A stretch of 64,000 nt of DNA from Campylorhamphus procurvoides. Lineage: Eukaryota; Chordata; Aves; Passeriformes; Dendrocolaptidae. The notes under the pieces are model-generated. The model was not told the origin of the DNA. It saw only the letters and a list, made by a program, of their open reading frames with translations, and ran no database searches. The DNA lies in contig WBMV01008391.1 in NCBI GenBank assembly GCA_013396655.1, positions 248,001 through 312,000 of the forward strand. Direction: 5' to 3'. Made by a program: the position numbers and the translations under genes. Positions 44,201 through 59,200 of this stretch are shown here, piece by piece (position 1 is the stretch's first letter; each line of letters starts with the position of its first letter).

Positions 44201-47200
44201 TTGCCCTCTGGAGTCACTGCCATGGTTTTTGATAGGTAAAATTTGGCAGGAGTGCTTGTAGCTTTTGTGAGTGTAATGTGGCCCGGTTAAAACACAAATG
44301 GTTGTGTTAAACAATGGTTAAAACACAAGGACTTTCCTGGCTTTCTGAAAATAGACTCCATGCCCATCACTGTTCCCCTGGAAGAGCCTTCCTTTCCAAA
44401 GAGGAGTGGTCAGTACCAAATGGACCCTTTGTCCCTCCTGCATGGTCCTGGTCAACTTCCAGGAGCATCCAGAGAGTACCACCTGGGAACCTGGGTTCTC
44501 TGTCCAGCCCTTGCTGGTCCTCTGCCGGTTTCCTAGTGCTCTTCTCTGTCTTTCTTTCTGACCACAGACTTTCATGTTTTCATATGGCCAGAACTTGGTC
44601 CCAGAATTATTCAAAGAAAAGCAGTGTTACTACTACTACCTTTCTTATGGCCATGTGAAAGCTAAAATGAGGTGCTTTATAAAGAAAAAAAGAGTAAGAC
44701 AGTTCTGACTGTATTATCTATTTTCCTTTAGATCTCACTTCATGTTGCTTTTATAACTATAAATCTAGCCCATAAATTCCAGCTGGGCTTTAATATGACA
44801 TAAAAGAGTGAAGGAAGTGTCATGATTAGAACACTTAGTGTTTGTTCACTACAGGCTATTTTACTCTGTCAACATAACACTATATCTCTCTTTACAATAC
44901 TTATACCTTTTTCAGGAGATATGCTTATTGCCTGAACTTCCCAGGTAGTTATAGAGTCAGGAGCAAAGTTTTCTACTCTGAAGAAACACAAAATAAAATA
45001 CATTAGGAAGGATGTACAAAATGTATTAGGAAGGATGTATAAACTATAAACACTGTCATTTGCTAAAATTAAGTACTGCAAGGGAAAAACATATTCCATT
45101 GGTTGTGGAGACCAAGTACTTGCAGATATACTGAAGTCCTCTGCATCAGATAACACAAAAAGTTGACTTTATATATATATATATTACTGTACAAATTTAG
45201 ACACACAGAGTCAGGCAATACCGTACCTATGGTTTCCAGGGTTTTCCACTTCTTCAAAATGCCACCACCAGCTCTCAGGAAAATAACTACGCAACTTGAC
45301 AGAGGTTTCATCAAAGAATTCTTCATGTTCGTTGTATTCTGCAAAACAGCAGTGGAGTTTCTGTCTGTGAGCCCTTGGCTGCTACCCTTACGCTGTCTTG
45401 CAGGGAGTCAGCCTGTCAGAGCATGAAAAATGCTCTGAATGAAAAGACTTTCCTTTGTTTCATCTTCTACATTAAAAAAAAAATAAGTTGAAAAAAGGAG
45501 AAGCACTGAGCAAACCTTGTCAATGAACAAGAGATAATGCCTTTTTCCAAGTTCAATAACTACATGCTACCAAATGAGAAATCAGTTCCCTTTAATAATG
45601 CATAGGAAAGTTGTTCCCATGGTCCCATATTTGTGAAAGAATGAAGGGAAATCTGTGAGAAATTGTAACAGAAATTGCACTTAGAAAGGGGTCTTTTCTG
45701 TGCAAATTAATTTTTTTTTTTTTGTAACACGAAGTAAAATGTAAACATGCATAGTCAGACATAGACTGCTAAGAAGAAAGGAAGAGAGAGAGAAAATTAT
45801 TCCTGGCTGAAGTGGCCCCTTCTCATGACAAGGTGTTATGAAGGTACTCGGGTGTTATAACAGTAGTAGCACTAATAAAACAGTCATGAATCTGAGACCA
45901 CTTAGACCCCTGACAACCACCCCCTTCTCTGCTCCACTGCCTGTGGCCTCCCTGGGGCCATCAGCTCCTCCACAAGGCTGTTCTGGGGCCAGCAGTGGCT
46001 AAGGTGATTCCTGCCTTTTCTCACTCCAAGAAATTATCCGACTCCCCCCTTCCCAGTGTGCGGGTGTGAAGATGCCATGCTGTGTGGGCGCTGCATTACA
46101 CCTGTGCCCTCTGCAATGATGCTGTGGAAATTTCCTCCCCAGCCCCACAGCAGTAAATGTCCCCCAACCCTCCCTTGCCACCACATGAAGGGTAAAAGGT
46201 GTGGCAGCTGTATGCCACTGTTCTTTACGTCGTGCCAAGCCCACTCTGTTCCTCCTCTTCGCCTGCCTCCTGAGGGCTGTGGCTTTCTCACAGCAGTCCT
46301 GGAACGCGTTCCTGCATTGGCGGGAGCCAGACACCTTTGTTAGCCTTTTTGCACAAGGAAGCCTCATGGGATTTAACTTCATTCCATCTTGACAGCATTT
46401 TTGTAGATCAGTGTTTTGGTATCTGCTGGCTGCAATACAATTAAAGCCCGAAATTAGTGCTGTGTGAGTAGCAATAAGTGTAAAAGTGTTCATTGTGCTC
46501 ATTCCTGTCATTCTTTGCCATTAACATTAGTTTCTATTGCAACAGTCAAGCTTCAGCAGGGACCTGTTCTCCATCCTAAAAAGAGTCCACAAACACAGGA
46601 GGAAAGCACAGGCCTTTTGGCATCCTAGATATTCTGTTCTAAGGTTTCTCTTCACAGTCAGACTGTGAAATAAAAACACTTCCTTGGCAGGTTGGAATTA
46701 GATATCTTGATAGAAATATCCATGGAAGTATTTTCCTTCTTGAAGAAAGAGCCTGACTTCAAAAGTAAGGAAAATCCCAGCTTCAGGCTGTTGAGTCTTC
46801 TGTCAAGGAAATGTCAATGCATGAATTTTTTTTTCCAATTTAAACCAAGTATTATAACAACTCGTCTCTTAATTGATGCACAAAGTCCAGAATTAGTATG
46901 ACTTTGAAGAAAAATATCAGGAAAAAACTAGGATCTATGAAACATTTTCTGGCCATATAAATAATTTTGGAAAGCCTCAGAGCCATGATGTTTTATCTAA
47001 TAGAAGCACTTAACACTTGAGATTGTAAAGGGGTGAATTATTTTCCATTTGCAGCCATTCTTTGGGGCTTTTTGGCTTTGTTTATTTTTTGTTTGGTTTT
47101 CTAGTTTAAGGGGGGGAGTGCAAGTTGTGCTTTTTTTTTTTTAGCTGCTTTGATGAAGGATGCATCAGGTCACACTGAATAGCATAAACGGCTGTGCTAG

Positions 47201-50200
47201 GTTATGTCACTTAATGCAAGAACTGGGACTAAGGACATCTTGGTATCCTCTACTGTGCCATCACTTCTAGCCCTCTAGATCCCAGCCAGATCCCTTTGCC
47301 TCCCCCTCCTAAGCCTTTCAGGGCACTCAAATGAGCAGACGTACCAATTCCTGACATTTTCTTCTGAAAATCCAAAGATCTCTTCTGCCTTCTTGTACCG
47401 TGGAGGCATTTATATCCTAGGAAGGCAGAACAGAAGAGCTTGTCATGGTAAGATGACAGGAACAGCCTGATCATTCATGAAGACCCATTTTAGGACTCAT
47501 CTCATTCACAGAAGACTGACAGTTTGATGAGTTACTTTCCAGCACTGGCCAAATGTTGCCTGCCCCAGCTGAGGTGGTCACTGAAGGACCAGCACCCACC
47601 ATCTGGGCTGTCAGCATCCATTGGAAGAACAGAAAATCCAAAGGCAAAGGAGATTTTACAACATGATGATAATATGTTCTGGGTTTTAAGCAATCAGTTA
47701 TGACAGATCTATAGTGGACTTCTACAAACATGTTAAGTAAAGGGAAGAGTGCACTTACCTTCCCGAACACTGGATTGAATTGTATCTGATAAAAAAGCCA
47801 GGCCAACATCAGTAAAAACTTGAACACTATTTGCACCACCACCCGCAGAACATCCAAGATCATATGAATTCATAGCATTAAATACCTGCCAAATAAAATA
47901 GCCCAGATGGACTGTACATGCTTGTAAAAGGTTTATATATATATAAGAAAAATTCTTGTAGCCTTTAATTTGCACAAACAAGACAAACTAGTGGTACAAA
48001 CTGCTCTTGGAAATTGAGATTAAAGCTGAGGGATGTTTTACTTAGGGAGTGCTTTCAAGTAATGCTTTTATAATTTAAAGACTTGTCTGCCATAGCATGG
48101 AAATTCCCGTCTTAAACATACCATTCATCTGAAATAGATGATAAATTGGAAAAGAAAAAACATTTTCAAGTTTTGCAATCTGTGTTTAAGCAATTAATAG
48201 CCATTAATTACATTTTGATCCTCTTATTAGTCATGGAAAATTTTGCTTGAGTAGTAGATACGATATTTTCTTTTACAAATATCTTACTTTTTTGGCTGTA
48301 AGCTTATTTTTCTTATTCAGAATAAAAACTGCTTTATCAACCACAGCTAAGGCAACTTTTCCCACATGGTCCATTTCAATCTGTAACTTGATGAGGTCTG
48401 TTGGTTCATATGTGTCTCGTTCTGTTCTCACTTTAATCTAGATAGAAAAGATTGAAACAAAAATATCAAATTTTTTAATGAAAAGTGAAGACACTTTGGG
48501 CCAGGAATGCTGTCAACTGTGACTGTCAGCAGTCAGATGTTGGGGGATGTTCCTGTTTCACGGTGCTTCTGCCTGGGATCCTGCATTTTGGAAGAAAATA
48601 GGTGGAAATATTTCCCACTGGAAGAAATCCTGAGGAACTAAAAGAGGTGTCTTGCAGAATATTGGATGATGACTTTCAATGACACATAAACACCAACACA
48701 AATTAAAAGTATATGTAAGGGATTTGCTGAATTAGGGTCTGCAACATAATTTTCCAGTGGAAAAAAAATTGCCATGAAATACAGGAAAAGACTAATTAAT
48801 ATGCAAAATTAACTGACTTAAACCAGTCTGTAATAATACTACCTGCTTTCAATTGCACACTTGAATTTTTTAACATTACTGGGTAAACTCAGATCTGATT
48901 CTAATGTAAACACTTCTGTGGTTTAGGAAGGAGTAACCATGGTGATTATTAAATTAATAGGGAATCAGTAATAGAAATGCCAGCTTGAACATAACTGAGT
49001 TTTGTCATCGTATAAACGAATTGGTTTGCGTGTTAGAGATGGATAATTTTTCTTGAGAGCTTTTTTCCTCCCAATGGACTACCACATTCTTTTTCCAAAA
49101 CAAATATTTTCATTGGAAAACCCCCAACATTTTAGACAGCTGACATTTTTCAGCAGTTGTGTTTCATGCTATTGGGAAAAATTCCCATGTCTTTTTTTTT
49201 TTTTTCATTTTACCTTATGGTCTCAAAAAGGAGGAGGAGGAGAAAGGTGGAAGAAAGGCTTAGAGGTGCTCCTATTTTATCCATTTTATAACGTAAAATA
49301 ATTTTTAAGTGTTTTTGAGATGCTACCAAATCTCGGAAAATTACTTTTAAAAGAAATAAAAATTTTGAAAAACTACTTCAAATTTGTATTTTTTCCCAAA
49401 AAAAGGCTTTACTTTCTTTCATGGGACACATCTACAAAAAGACAAAGTTATAAAGAGAATCTACCCCTCAACAATCCTATTGGAGTTTCCTTGTGGATTT
49501 CTAATCTATAGACACTCACAGAGGGAGATTGATCTGTACGAAACAATATTTTTCATCTCTTTGAGGCACAACCTGTCCAGTGGAAGAACAGTATATCTCT
49601 GCCATAACTCTTGTGAGCTTTTCTGAATTATACCTTCCAGCATGAATACTGATGACTCCCTTTTGTCAATAAAAATTATGTCTTTCACTTTTTAACCCCA
49701 GGCCTTCACTCGCTTTGCTCATCCCCCATGTTTTTGTTTTCAGTTTGCAATACAATAGCAGAAGCTCTGAGCATGGAAGTACCTTTCCTTCACAGACATC
49801 CATAACATCCACCCATACAGAATCAGCAACAATGTCTCGACGGCCCTCGTTTTCAACAAAGTAGTAAGCTAAAAAGCGAAAGGCGGGCACCATCTTCTCT
49901 GTGATTTTAAGGTTTATTATTTTATTTGAAGATGGAACCCTTCCCAAAAGCTCAGCTTGTCCCTTCACCACAACCTGCAAGGCAGAAACAAACAGAAATA
50001 AAGTACCGTCATACTGTGAATACACTGCAGAATGGGCATTATGTTGCATAATTTTACATACACCCCCATATATATATATAAAATTTTCTGACACAATTTC
50101 TGTTTAAAATATATTCTCTGCTAATGGTTGGCACTTAACCTTTTTAACTCTTGCCTGTATCCCAGTAGCCTGGAGATGACTAGCACACAGTGTGATGGTT

Positions 50201-53200
50201 AGCCTCTTCTGCACTGTTCCTGTGGCCCAGGTTTAAACACAAATCCTCCATCCTCCACTCAATCTTACAGCCTGAGAAAGGGTACCCAGCTGGCAGCCTT
50301 ATCTTTGTCTTCTACAATGACTGGCCACCACACCTGGGAGGATATCAGCTTTGTTTAATCAGTACTGAATCAGATGGTGTGAAAGGACTGGAGTAGGAGG
50401 ATATGTTCAAAATTATTATTCAGGGTAAAGTATCACAGAATGGCATTTATTTCAGGCCATCTTTCACTATTCACCTCCTTTCTTCTCCCATTATGTTAAC
50501 TATATTTGTGGGTTGTCAGATGAATGAAAACAGACACAGTGACAGGATGGATAGTGCTCTTCCCTGAGCAAAACACATGAAGCTTTCCTAAACACGTAAT
50601 GAATTGGCTCCAGGAGGAAACAAAGACATGAGGCAGCCTGGTCTGAAATCCTCGCTGCCTTCATTAAGAAGGTCAAAGTCTGGGAGAGCCTCACTGCTTA
50701 GCCCTAGCGCTGTCTCCCACCATCCCTCCCACACACCCTGCCTGCCCAGCACTATGCCCTCCCAGAGCCTGGCAGCACCAATTCCAACCCTTTGCTAACT
50801 CACCCAATGAAAATTAACCCCCAAAGCTAAACTTAACTCCCAGAGACACAACTATTACAATATATCAGAATCCTATCAAAAATAAATGTGAACCGGTTGA
50901 TCATCCTGGGGAATTTAAACTGCCCAAGGAAATTAGGACAAAGAGAGGGAGAAGGGGATTAAACATATTTCACATGCAGAAGGTTCACTCCTGCATTGTA
51001 CCCATGAATATATTTGCCTCCTTCAGCAATATGAATACTGTGCATTCCTGATCCCAGGCTGCACAAGATAGTTTCCTCACTTTTGTATCTACAGATCGGC
51101 TTTTTAGTTGTAGGATATTATTTAGGGCCATAGCAGCCAATGCCTTCAGCATCATTCATGACAATCTTTGCCAGAGATAACACTGACCTACCAGTTAACT
51201 AACATCAAAAGCAGGTAATATGGAGCCATCGAAATAAAAAATTATGTGTTACTGGTGGAAAAAAAAAGTTCACCATAAAAAACGTTTTTTGATATATTCA
51301 AGGTCTGCTAGGATAGGTTTAGGTTTTCTGTTACAGGGACAGAACCTTCTGTATATAGTCAGCCACAACAAGGTGGGCAATTCTGTAATAGTTGAGAAAA
51401 AAAAAGAAAACCTGTATGGGAATCAGACCAGTAAAAATAATATTATGAGGAATGAATACAGACAGGAGTATGCAAGAACAAGATCTGGCTTAAGACCAAT
51501 TTGTATTAAGATAAAATTGTCATAGATATAGAAGTTATCTGCCTGGGATTTGAGCTTTCAAGGCTGTCACTTCTTTTCAAAAATATCCACATAATTATGT
51601 AGATGAACATTACTCTATATGGATCTTTTTGCTTTAGACTGCAGGCTAAAATTTGTACTTATGTCTCCTTCAGGAAAAAAACTTAAAAATATTTGTGTTT
51701 TACATGCTCCCAAAGTATATAAATGCATAAAAACAATAGAATCATAGAAATAGTTTCTGGAAGGGACCTTTGGAGATCTCTAGTTCAACTGCCTGCTCAA
51801 CATGAGACATCACCAGTGTAAGATCAGGTCAGATGTGGTTACTCTAACTGAGTATTGAATTTTTCTGAGGATAGAAAATCCCTAAAATTTCTGGGGAACC
51901 CCTTCCAATATTGCATTCATCCCTAGTGAATAGATCTTTCCAAAACGAAGCTTCCAGGCCATAATTTTCAACCTTGGTTCCTTGTTATATTGTGTGGCAT
52001 CATCTAGGAAATTTTGTCTCTAATTAAAGTTTGAAAGTTTGCCTCTCATTATGTCTGTAATTCCTCTTCAAGTAATTTTAGGCTGCCAGTAACTCACTCT
52101 TAGTCTCTTCACCAAATTAAACAAGTCCACTTCCCTCAGCCTATCTCAGTGCCAGAACATTGATCTTCTCACTTGCCCTTTGCTGGACCCCCTCTGTTTT
52201 CCCCTGTATTATTAACTACATAAATATTCTGTGTTGTATAATTCCTAAAAGAAATTACTAGTATGATACTATTCTGTTTACCATATAATAGAAATAGTCA
52301 ATCTTTCCACTGCCAGACTGATGAACATCATTCAAGGTGATGTGCAAGGTATCTCCAGGTGCCACAACAGTATGTGGGATGCTGATGCTGAGGTAGTCTG
52401 GGGAAGCAGACTGGTATCTTTCAGCTTTGATCCTGGCTTCAGGTGATTCTAATTTTTCTTTTCCCTCTTCAGCCTTCACCTGTCAGGGAAGAAAAAGACC
52501 AAGTGAGTAAAGTGGACAGGAGACAATATATAGTGTCACCATGAATTCATGTCTTGCTGAATTATTTGGAAAATGCTTTGAAGTGAGATGAATCATTGCC
52601 GAGACATCATTAGAACCTGGCACCAAAAATCAGGATTTTAATCGTTTTATTCTTTTACCCCATTTTGTCTCTGCTGTATTTTAATTTGGCATTTTTCATC
52701 CTCGGCTCTTCTTAATGAGAATCAAAGCCTCAAAATGACTCAAAAGTGATTTTGTACTCGGAAAAGTTTTTTTTTTTCCATTTTATATTGTGCACTTAAT
52801 TGAACCCTATGAGTGGGCAGATGTAGCCTACTCCCTGCATTTCTCAGGACCTTTTCCTTCACCTTCTTTTCATGATTTTCTGTCACTTTGAATGGTGATA
52901 GTCCTTACAGTGCCATTTCTTTCCTTCATGCCAGGAAAATGCACATCTGAATGAAAAAAATAAAAGCATCACTATAAAAAAATGCATGTTCTGCCAAGGC
53001 TCTGATGCACCAGAGTGTCCTTTGCTTCAGTGGACATCCCTCAGGCCACTGGTCTCTTTAACCTGTTTTACACAATCTGGACAAAGCTCTGCAGATGGTG
53101 TAAGAAATCACATTCCACCCCCTTTGCTAATTTAATGAAAACTCATCATCTTCACAGTCACGTGTAAGAATATCTTCTGAGTCCTTCCTGGTGGTATACT

Positions 53201-56200
53201 TTTAAATACGTGTCTTTGGGTTTTCTTTACCATTATTTCAAGGCTCTGAGCATCTCTGGGGATGTCGAATATAAAGAGGATTAGGCCTCCTTCATTAGAG
53301 AGTGCAGTCTTCTTCACTGGGGGTTTTCCAGGCAAGGTAATAGTAGCACTAACAGGCACAGAGCCAACAGGAGAACCATCAACCAAACTGAGGGATGCCT
53401 AGTGGAAAAAAAATAAACGTTTTTCCGTTACTTAAAGGAAATCCTGCATTTAAAAAAGGCTCACAAATAAGAAGCAATTATTTTCATACACTGAGAAGAA
53501 AAAAAAAATGTACATGTTAGTGTTCAAAAAATTGAACCTGGAGAGAAGGGGGTAGAAAGGTAAAAATCTGTGAATAAGGATTAAAAGCTGGCCCAGATAT
53601 TCACTTGGCATCTATCTGATCTAGGCTGATCTCAAAGATATTTTTCTTTAACTATTACAAGATAAATTTATGACTCTAACTTGTTGCAGAAAACCCTGTA
53701 GAACAGCTTGAAGGTATGAAGTTTAAACGAGCAAAAATTTAAATGCATTTTTTAAAAAAAGGCAATACACTGGTTTAGTTTTCAGAATCCTAATTTAACA
53801 AGTGATTAACTTGATACAATATTATTATTTTGATATGGAAGTCAGAAACTACTGTTTTATGAAACCTTGTAGGACAACAGTGCACATCGACTCCCAGAGC
53901 AGAAATCCAGCATTTTCTGGCTGCTCATGCTCTGAGTATAAAGAAACAAGACAAACCAGACACACAAGTAAGTCTGAAAGTCTGCTTTGGACCTATTCCT
54001 GGAGGTCTCTGTCCTTTAGAGCTCCCACTGGATCAGATAAGGAAAGAGGACATATATAAATGCATTGCTATGGAGGCAAACAGATACAATGGGTTAAACA
54101 CTACATACCACAACTGAGAAGGGGGCTCCAGGCACAAAATACTTTTTGGTGTTAGACAGATCAACAACATAAGGAGATTTCACAAACTTCACATTGCTGA
54201 GTTCTTCTTCTCTCATCTCACCACCTGTTCATATGAGACAGTATGTGTTGCTATGGGGGCAATAACTATGGACTTGCATATTACCACAACATCCATAATT
54301 TCTGTTTTGAAGATTAATTTGATTTTTAGCAGCATATATAAAGTGAAATATGATCCTTACACAAGAATTTCAGTCTTTAGAAGAGGATGAAGAGAAGTTC
54401 CTCTCTAATACATCAGCTGGAACAAGGTACCTGCAAACAAAGGGCACTCTGCTGCAGGAGCCAATGCAGCCATGCTCCTCCCTTTCCAAGATGCTGGGGC
54501 TCTGTTCCTGGGCGAAGGTTCTATCAAAGTTTGACGTAGAAGACACTCAGAATCAGTAGGGAGTTTGGGAGGGTTTGGGACCTTAGATCTCTAATTTTCT
54601 GAAGGATATTTTTTTTTTCATTTTCAACTGCTGGTGAGGGTTAACATTACCTAATGCCATCTGCAACTTGAGCAACTGCTTTCCATCTAAGATTCTTCTA
54701 GTTAAAATCGTGATTCTTCTAGTTAACTTTTAGTTACACCACTACCCATAACTGTATCTAAGTTACACAACTTGTTTTAAAGTTAATGCATTTAGAAACA
54801 TTCCACTGTAACAATTCAAGGTTGAGAGGTGTCAATTAAGCCCACCACCCTTGCCCTGTCATGCATATAATTAGTTTCAAGCCCAGCAAATACACAGATG
54901 TGAGTGTAGCCTGCCTGTGGCAGAAAGAGACAGCGTGCAGAGTGTGGTAGAGACCATGTCTCACCATGAGATCTGTGCTAGTCATGATAGGGTGGTAACA
55001 GGAGTTCTTCCAGACCCTTTTGCTCTTGCCATAAATGTTGTGGCAATAATGTATGCTAGTACCTATAGTAGATTATACTACAGAACTACAGATGCAATGC
55101 ATTTGTCTTAAGTTTAGGATTCTAAGGAATCCGACTTATTGTACAGGATTTTTAGGAATTTATAGAATTTTTGTAATTCTCAGCTAAGAAGCTAGAGTCC
55201 TTCTGTAGCTATTGGGAACAGACACCTCTGGAGTGCAGTTTAACTCATCCATTCTCTATACTGACTACACAAAGTGCCTGAGCTCTGAGTAGATACTTTA
55301 CTTTCAGATAACTAATATAAAGGGCATTAATTTCCCTATGAAGAACAAGAAAAATTTTGTCCATGTTGGAAAGGCCAGCTTTGTCAAAGATCCAGCTTCA
55401 GAGGCTAGCTCTGCTACAGCAATTATCTGTCCTCTAGGAAAACAAAGGCAAACAGCCACTAGAAGCTCTGGATAGGCATGTTCCAGGCTCACGTCCCAGA
55501 TGAACAGCAAGACCAATTCATCTGGACTATATTGTACTTGTGCATATGCCAAGTATCACAGTCTGTGGGAAGACAAAAGAGGACAAGCAGGACTCACAAG
55601 GGCTAGGTCATCCTCTGCATCACATGGCTCTGACACATTTGCATTACCTTTAACCTGACAGCTTAGCCAGCTGAGCTAGAAAGCAAGCTAAGATACCAAG
55701 TGCAACTAATAACTTTGTACGTATGGAAAGAGTAGATGAGGCTAGGGCAAGTGATCCAACAAGGTCTTACGGGGAGCAACTTATTTGCATTCATACGTGT
55801 GTGTGATAACACTTCAGAGGGACTAGGGTACCTCAGATATCCTCACAGGGCTATTTCATATGGGACACACCCTGTAGGAGAGTACTTACAGCAGCCCTGA
55901 GCACTTGTGGAGCAGCGGTGGAAGACCACACAGGACCATATAGCATATTTAAAGTGGTACTGGATATTTAAGTTCAGGTAGGTGAATCCCACCCAAGATG
56001 AATTTTTTTGTACAGAAGGGGGTCAAATGACTGTCAGACACTATAGCATGAGCAAACTTTGCAGAAAAGACTGGCCCAGTGGGACAAGATTTCCCACATG
56101 AAGGATTACACTAGACAAAAATCCATGTAAATATTACAGGCTTTATCAGCTAAGCCATAGTGTACTCACTTGCAGTTTCTACAGTGGTAACAGCAACATA

Positions 56201-59200
56201 TAAATGAAACCCTTCCAGAGTGGAAATACTCTTCCTTAACTTCTCTTCCAAAAGTGGTGTGCTTAAAGTAACTCTTCCTTTTCCATTTCGAATCTAAAAC
56301 AGAAGTGAAAAAAACCAAACAAAGAAGAAAGTGACAAGCCTTTACTGGTTTGTTGCCATTCAAAACAAAAAAGTGCTGCTTGTATCATTACTACTTTATT
56401 ACAGCGTTCTCAGTTTCCAGAATTTCTTACAATATGCAGCTTAAGTATGATAAATGGGATTAGTTCTATTGAATACTTACTGATAGCTGTTGCTCCAGGC
56501 CTGGAATAAACACTTTGTTCTCATTTTCATCAATTATGCCAAATCGCACGTATGCAGCACCTTGAATCTCTTTTCCATAAGAGTGTCTTTGGAAAGAAGA
56601 GAAGTGAGGAGATGGATAATTAACTTAATAAAAAGCAAGCATAAATCAGACTAATCATTTTATGCTGAAATAAAATTGGAATATTTGGAGGCATCCTATT
56701 TGTAACTAATAGCTTGAAAACAAAAATTAGTCCCACTCACTCATAGCTCAAAGACTTTTACTGACCTGTGTACCAAGGAGTGATTTCAAATGCAAAGATA
56801 TATATGGAGTAAATCACATTGGCAGAATCACATTGAGATACCACCTGTCAAAGTTTGCACCAAAGTGATTAAAACTTCATTTCAATTTTTTTTAACAAAT
56901 TAATGAGCACTTTAGCTGCATAGTGAGGTCTCACACAACTCATCCCCTTCAGAGGGAACAAGGGAGGTATCCAGTTTATTTAGCTTGGATGAATGCCTAA
57001 TTCCTTTCTATGAGACCTAATTAGCAGAGCTTTTAAAATAAGGAACCATAGAATCATTTCAGGGACTGATATGAAGTATTTGGTGCCTCTGAAAACCTCC
57101 AGAGACAGATGCTACCAGCTGAAATTTTAATTCCTGCAATAGGTAGAGCAGATATCCTCTACCCCATGTCTCTCCTACAGATTTAGGCCGTATAGCATAA
57201 GGTCCTCTTGTAAATGAAATACTTATCAGGTAGGTATCTGGCTAGAACACTTCTGAATGTTCTATATAGGTCATAGAGAGAGAGGATAGGGCATGTTGTT
57301 GCGCTTGGCTCCTTACTCAAGGAAACCCTGGCAGATGGCATCCTCCCACAGAACAACGTGCAATGTGCTACATGAGACCTGTCTTGGCCATGGTGTTGAC
57401 TCTTGCTTGTGGAAAACCTGCTTCGTCTCAGTTCTGCAATGGCTTATCTTTGTTTAAGCAAAGCCTCTTTCAAATTGACCTGATCAGCAGCACTGATATA
57501 TATCAATGAAAGCAACTGAGAGGCAGTTCTTATGAAAACTGCATTAAATGCGAGAACTAATAACTGTGGAAAACAATAGTCAATATACCAAGTAACTTCA
57601 TTACATGCATGGCCAGTTCAGAGAAATAAGTTCAATTATCAGGAATTCCATATGCTGATTTTGATAAAAGTCAGTCAGCACCGCTAGGACGTTCTCCAAT
57701 AGAGAAAAGAATGGTATCCAGTTATTAAGCCCCAATTTTTCTTCTTAATTATGATGGTAATGAGTAGTCAAATATATATGAAGTTCGTAAACTCAAAATT
57801 GAATGCTGCAATAGCATTGAGAAAACTTTAGCAAGGATTAAAATATTAAAGCCAATGATTTAATATCACTTCATATCAAAGTATCAACCAATCATGACTA
57901 AAGCTAGTAATGATTCAACAGAACCAAATAAAGAATTGAAGGTGACCCAGAGGAAATTAGAAGAGTTGAGTTTGTTCAGCCAAGCAAAAGGAGGTGGTTA
58001 CAGGATTCTGTCTGCTCTCTCAAGGTGTGCTGAGAAAGGAAGGACCAGCATGATCAAGGGCAGATGGCAGAAGTCCAACAGGGTATAAACTGGCCAGGGA
58101 TCAATTTAGATTACAAATAAAACTTGAGAGAACCAGGGCAGTGGGGGATCAGTCTTGCAGTTTGATACAGTGCCAGGGTCCATGCAGCAATTCTAGCAAC
58201 CGCAGCCTGTTTGGACCAGGTTAATTAAATTAAATGAGTACAGTGCTGTGTTGGAGGTTGCAGTCACCTGGCAGAGCCCAGCCCACTCCTGATCTACTAA
58301 ACGCCACTGCCCTCCACAGCAAGGCAGTCACATGAATACCTCGGGTTGACCTTGGTTCATGCTTCTTCCCAAAAAGCTTTCAGAAATTGTTCATGGAGTA
58401 CTGTATGGATGAGGTCAAGCCTGTGCCATGCACCAGCTGAGCCATTGGTAGCCATGCTCTGTGGCTCAGGATTCTGTCCTGGAACTGTTAATTTACTGCC
58501 CAAGTGGATAGAATAACTTCTCTGGTATCATGCTCAAATGAAGACAAAATTCCTAATGTATGAGGATAATGTTTGAGTACAATAGTATATTGTTTGCTGT
58601 TCTTATCTTGGAGGGCTTTACAAACACAAGGTGAAATATGCATGATTGCAGCAGTAATGATGCATTAGTCACATGCACTCAGCTTGAACTAGAGAATCAT
58701 TAAGTCTGCAAAATGTTCAGCTATTAGCCCAGCACTGCCAAGTCAACCACTCAACCAGGTTCCTAGGTGCCACATCTTCATATCTTCTAAATATCTCCAG
58801 GGATGGTGGCTCATCCACTTCCCTGGGCAGTCTGTTCAAATGCTTGACAGCCCTTCCAGTGAACAAATTTTTCCTAATATCCCAATATCCAACCTCCCCT
58901 GGTGCAACTTGAGGATATTTTCTCTTGTCCTGTCAATTGTTACCTGGGAGAAGAGACCAACCTCCACCTCACTACACCCTCCTTTCAGGTGGTTGTACAG
59001 AGTGATAATGTTCCCCCCGAGCCTCCTCTTCTCCAGGTTAAACAATCCCAGCTCCTTCAGCCACTTCTCATAAAACTTGTGCTCCAGAACCTTCCCCAGC
59101 TCTGTTGTCCTTCTTGTAGTGAGGAGCCCAAAACTGAACACAGGATTTGAAGGGCAACCTCACCAGTGCCAGTACAGGGAGACAATCACTACCCTGGTCC

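Noticed and set aside
45171..45183. Short TA tracts here and at 50069-50081 and 21231-21262
   Set aside because: Ordinary simple repeats with no sign of function.
45410..45466. Exon-like stretch on the minus strand after tttaatgtag, opening [13 protein letters not shown] in the phase needed between C4-like exons 14 and 15
   Set aside because: There is no GT donor before the in-frame TGA, and exons 14 and 15 already join in phase with the expected C4a/alpha' boundary. Probably chance.
57936..58090. Possible plus-strand CR1 body fragment ('GAGTTTGTTCAGCCAAGC')
   Set aside because: Too diverged for a confident call without an alignment against CR1 consensus sequences.
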